DNA of 40,583 nt, from positions 1-40,583 of the forward strand of contig JAJEET010000146.1 of assembly GCA_022820835.1 (NCBI GenBank), written 5' to 3'. Position 1 is the first letter of the stretch; each line of letters starts with the position of its first letter. The DNA comes from Candidatus Poribacteria bacterium. Lineage in GTDB: Bacteria > Poribacteria > WGA-4E > WGA-3G. Position numbers and translations under genes: made by a program. The notes under the pieces were generated by a model. It was not told the origin of the DNA, did not search any database, and saw only the letters and a program-made list of their open reading frames with translations. Shown here in pieces: positions 40,365 through 40,583 of this stretch.

Positions 40365-40393
40365 ATGCTATCAAAACCGAAAGTTCTTGTCAA
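40365..40393 (-). promoter_or_regulatory. Promoter reading into the split gene, omega-RNA and isrB
   Basis: On the minus strand TTGACA (40393-40388), a 17-base spacer and TAGCAT (40370-40365) form a good promoter. Transcription would start near 40358, pass the AAGGAG-ATG at 40306 and enter the element. It probably belonged to the interrupted gene and now drives the omega-RNA and isrB. Confidence 0.55.
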
Positions 40394-40446
40394 GTCTGTA
40401 TCTTTTCAAAGGAAAATAAAAATATGGCGGGGTTGAATGAAGATTA

Positions 40447-40472
40447 TAGTAGATCCCGAAAATAAGTTTACA
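40447..40472 (+). repeat. Left terminal inverted repeat of an IS630-family element
   Basis: The sequence TAGTAGATCCCG...TTTACA lies 32 bp before the transposase start, as expected for the outer end of an IS630 element inserted at TA. The same end recurs at 20868-20893 in the MITE. The other end of the IS is outside the window. Confidence 0.6.
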
Positions 40473-40503
40473 TTTTCTGAGATTTATGTTAGTCTTTATG
40501 ATT

Positions 40504-40583
40504 ATGGCTTATTCAACAGATTTACGCAAATGCGTGCTTGATTTCATCAATAAAGGTGGCAGTAAAGCAGAGGCTGAACGGAC
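40504..40583 (+). CDS. IS630-family transposase, N-terminal part
   Basis: The frame from the ATG at 40504 runs off the window and encodes MAYSTDLRKCVLDFINKGG followed by SKAEAER. This is the typical IS630 opening: a short leader, then the first helix of a helix-turn-helix ('V-x-x-x-G-G-S-K-x-x-A'). An ATG two codons earlier (40498) is in frame. The DDE catalytic domain is not in the window. An inverted-repeat end lies just upstream (40447). Confidence 0.8.
   Translation, partial: MAYSTDLRKCVLDFINKGGSKAEAER

Overview
The window looks like a chromosomal piece of an uncultured, sponge- or seawater-associated bacterium. The mix of secreted LamG (concanavalin A-like) proteins, an FG-GAP/ASPIC protein, an ECF sigma factor fused to a beta-propeller, a SUMF1-type lipoprotein, many toxin-antitoxin remnants and dispersed palindromic repeats is what I associate with Candidatus Poribacteria. 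That placement is from memory of gene content, not from a search. Base composition is roughly balanced, and ATG, GTG and TTG starts with AAGGAG-type ribosome sites are used throughout.

Layout. Positions 1-1952 are an accessory edge: the tail of a transposase, two unknown minus-strand genes associated with a 28-bp direct repeat, and a PD-(D/E)XK-like gene behind a consensus promoter. Positions 1980-11565 run on the plus strand: selA (selenocysteine synthase) coupled to a SUMF1-domain lipoprotein, an ABC transporter ATPase, a large AddA-like helicase coupled to a secreted lectin-fold protein, and an FG-GAP/ASPIC protein. At 11959-13385 lies an XRE/ImmA-IrrE regulator with a truncated DUF4411 PIN toxin. 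From 13420 to 40069 almost everything is on the minus strand: four LamG paralogues in tandem, a sigma-Kelch fusion, a ferredoxin/geranylgeranyl-reductase pair, a double-length UvrA, Era, a run of toxin-antitoxin genes and a HEAT-repeat protein, trpB with a D-2-hydroxyacid dehydrogenase and a GlcD-type oxidase, a coiled-coil membrane protein, Uma2, Fic, MoxR, a Gfo/Idh/MocA oxidoreductase, and an IsrB-type RNA-guided nuclease unit. The window ends inside an IS630-family transposase.

The two strongest discoveries are these. (1) The geranylgeranyl reductase gene is interrupted by one in-frame TGA exactly where archaeal homologues carry the Cys of the PVRC motif. A perfect 7-bp hairpin with a GGC loop begins its loop 20 nt downstream, as in bacterial SECIS elements, and selA is in the same window. 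I read it as a selenoprotein, translated from 20600 to 19404. A two-cluster ferredoxin, the likely electron donor, is just upstream. (2) The 340-aa protein at 39047-40069 has the PLMP domain, arginine-rich bridge helix and all RuvC motifs but no HNH domain, i.e. IsrB. It sits between two near-identical hairpins that differ by a compensatory base pair, with a structured 200-nt upstream region that is a candidate omega-RNA.

Other notable points: a membrane-tethered ECF sigma factor with a six-bladed Kelch propeller; a shared C-terminal T-x-W-G-x-x-K motif on five secreted proteins; an IS630-derived MITE that supplies the stop codon of uvrA; three 40-bp iterons before fic; and a family of short palindromes between genes. 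No rRNA, tRNA or CRISPR array was recognised.
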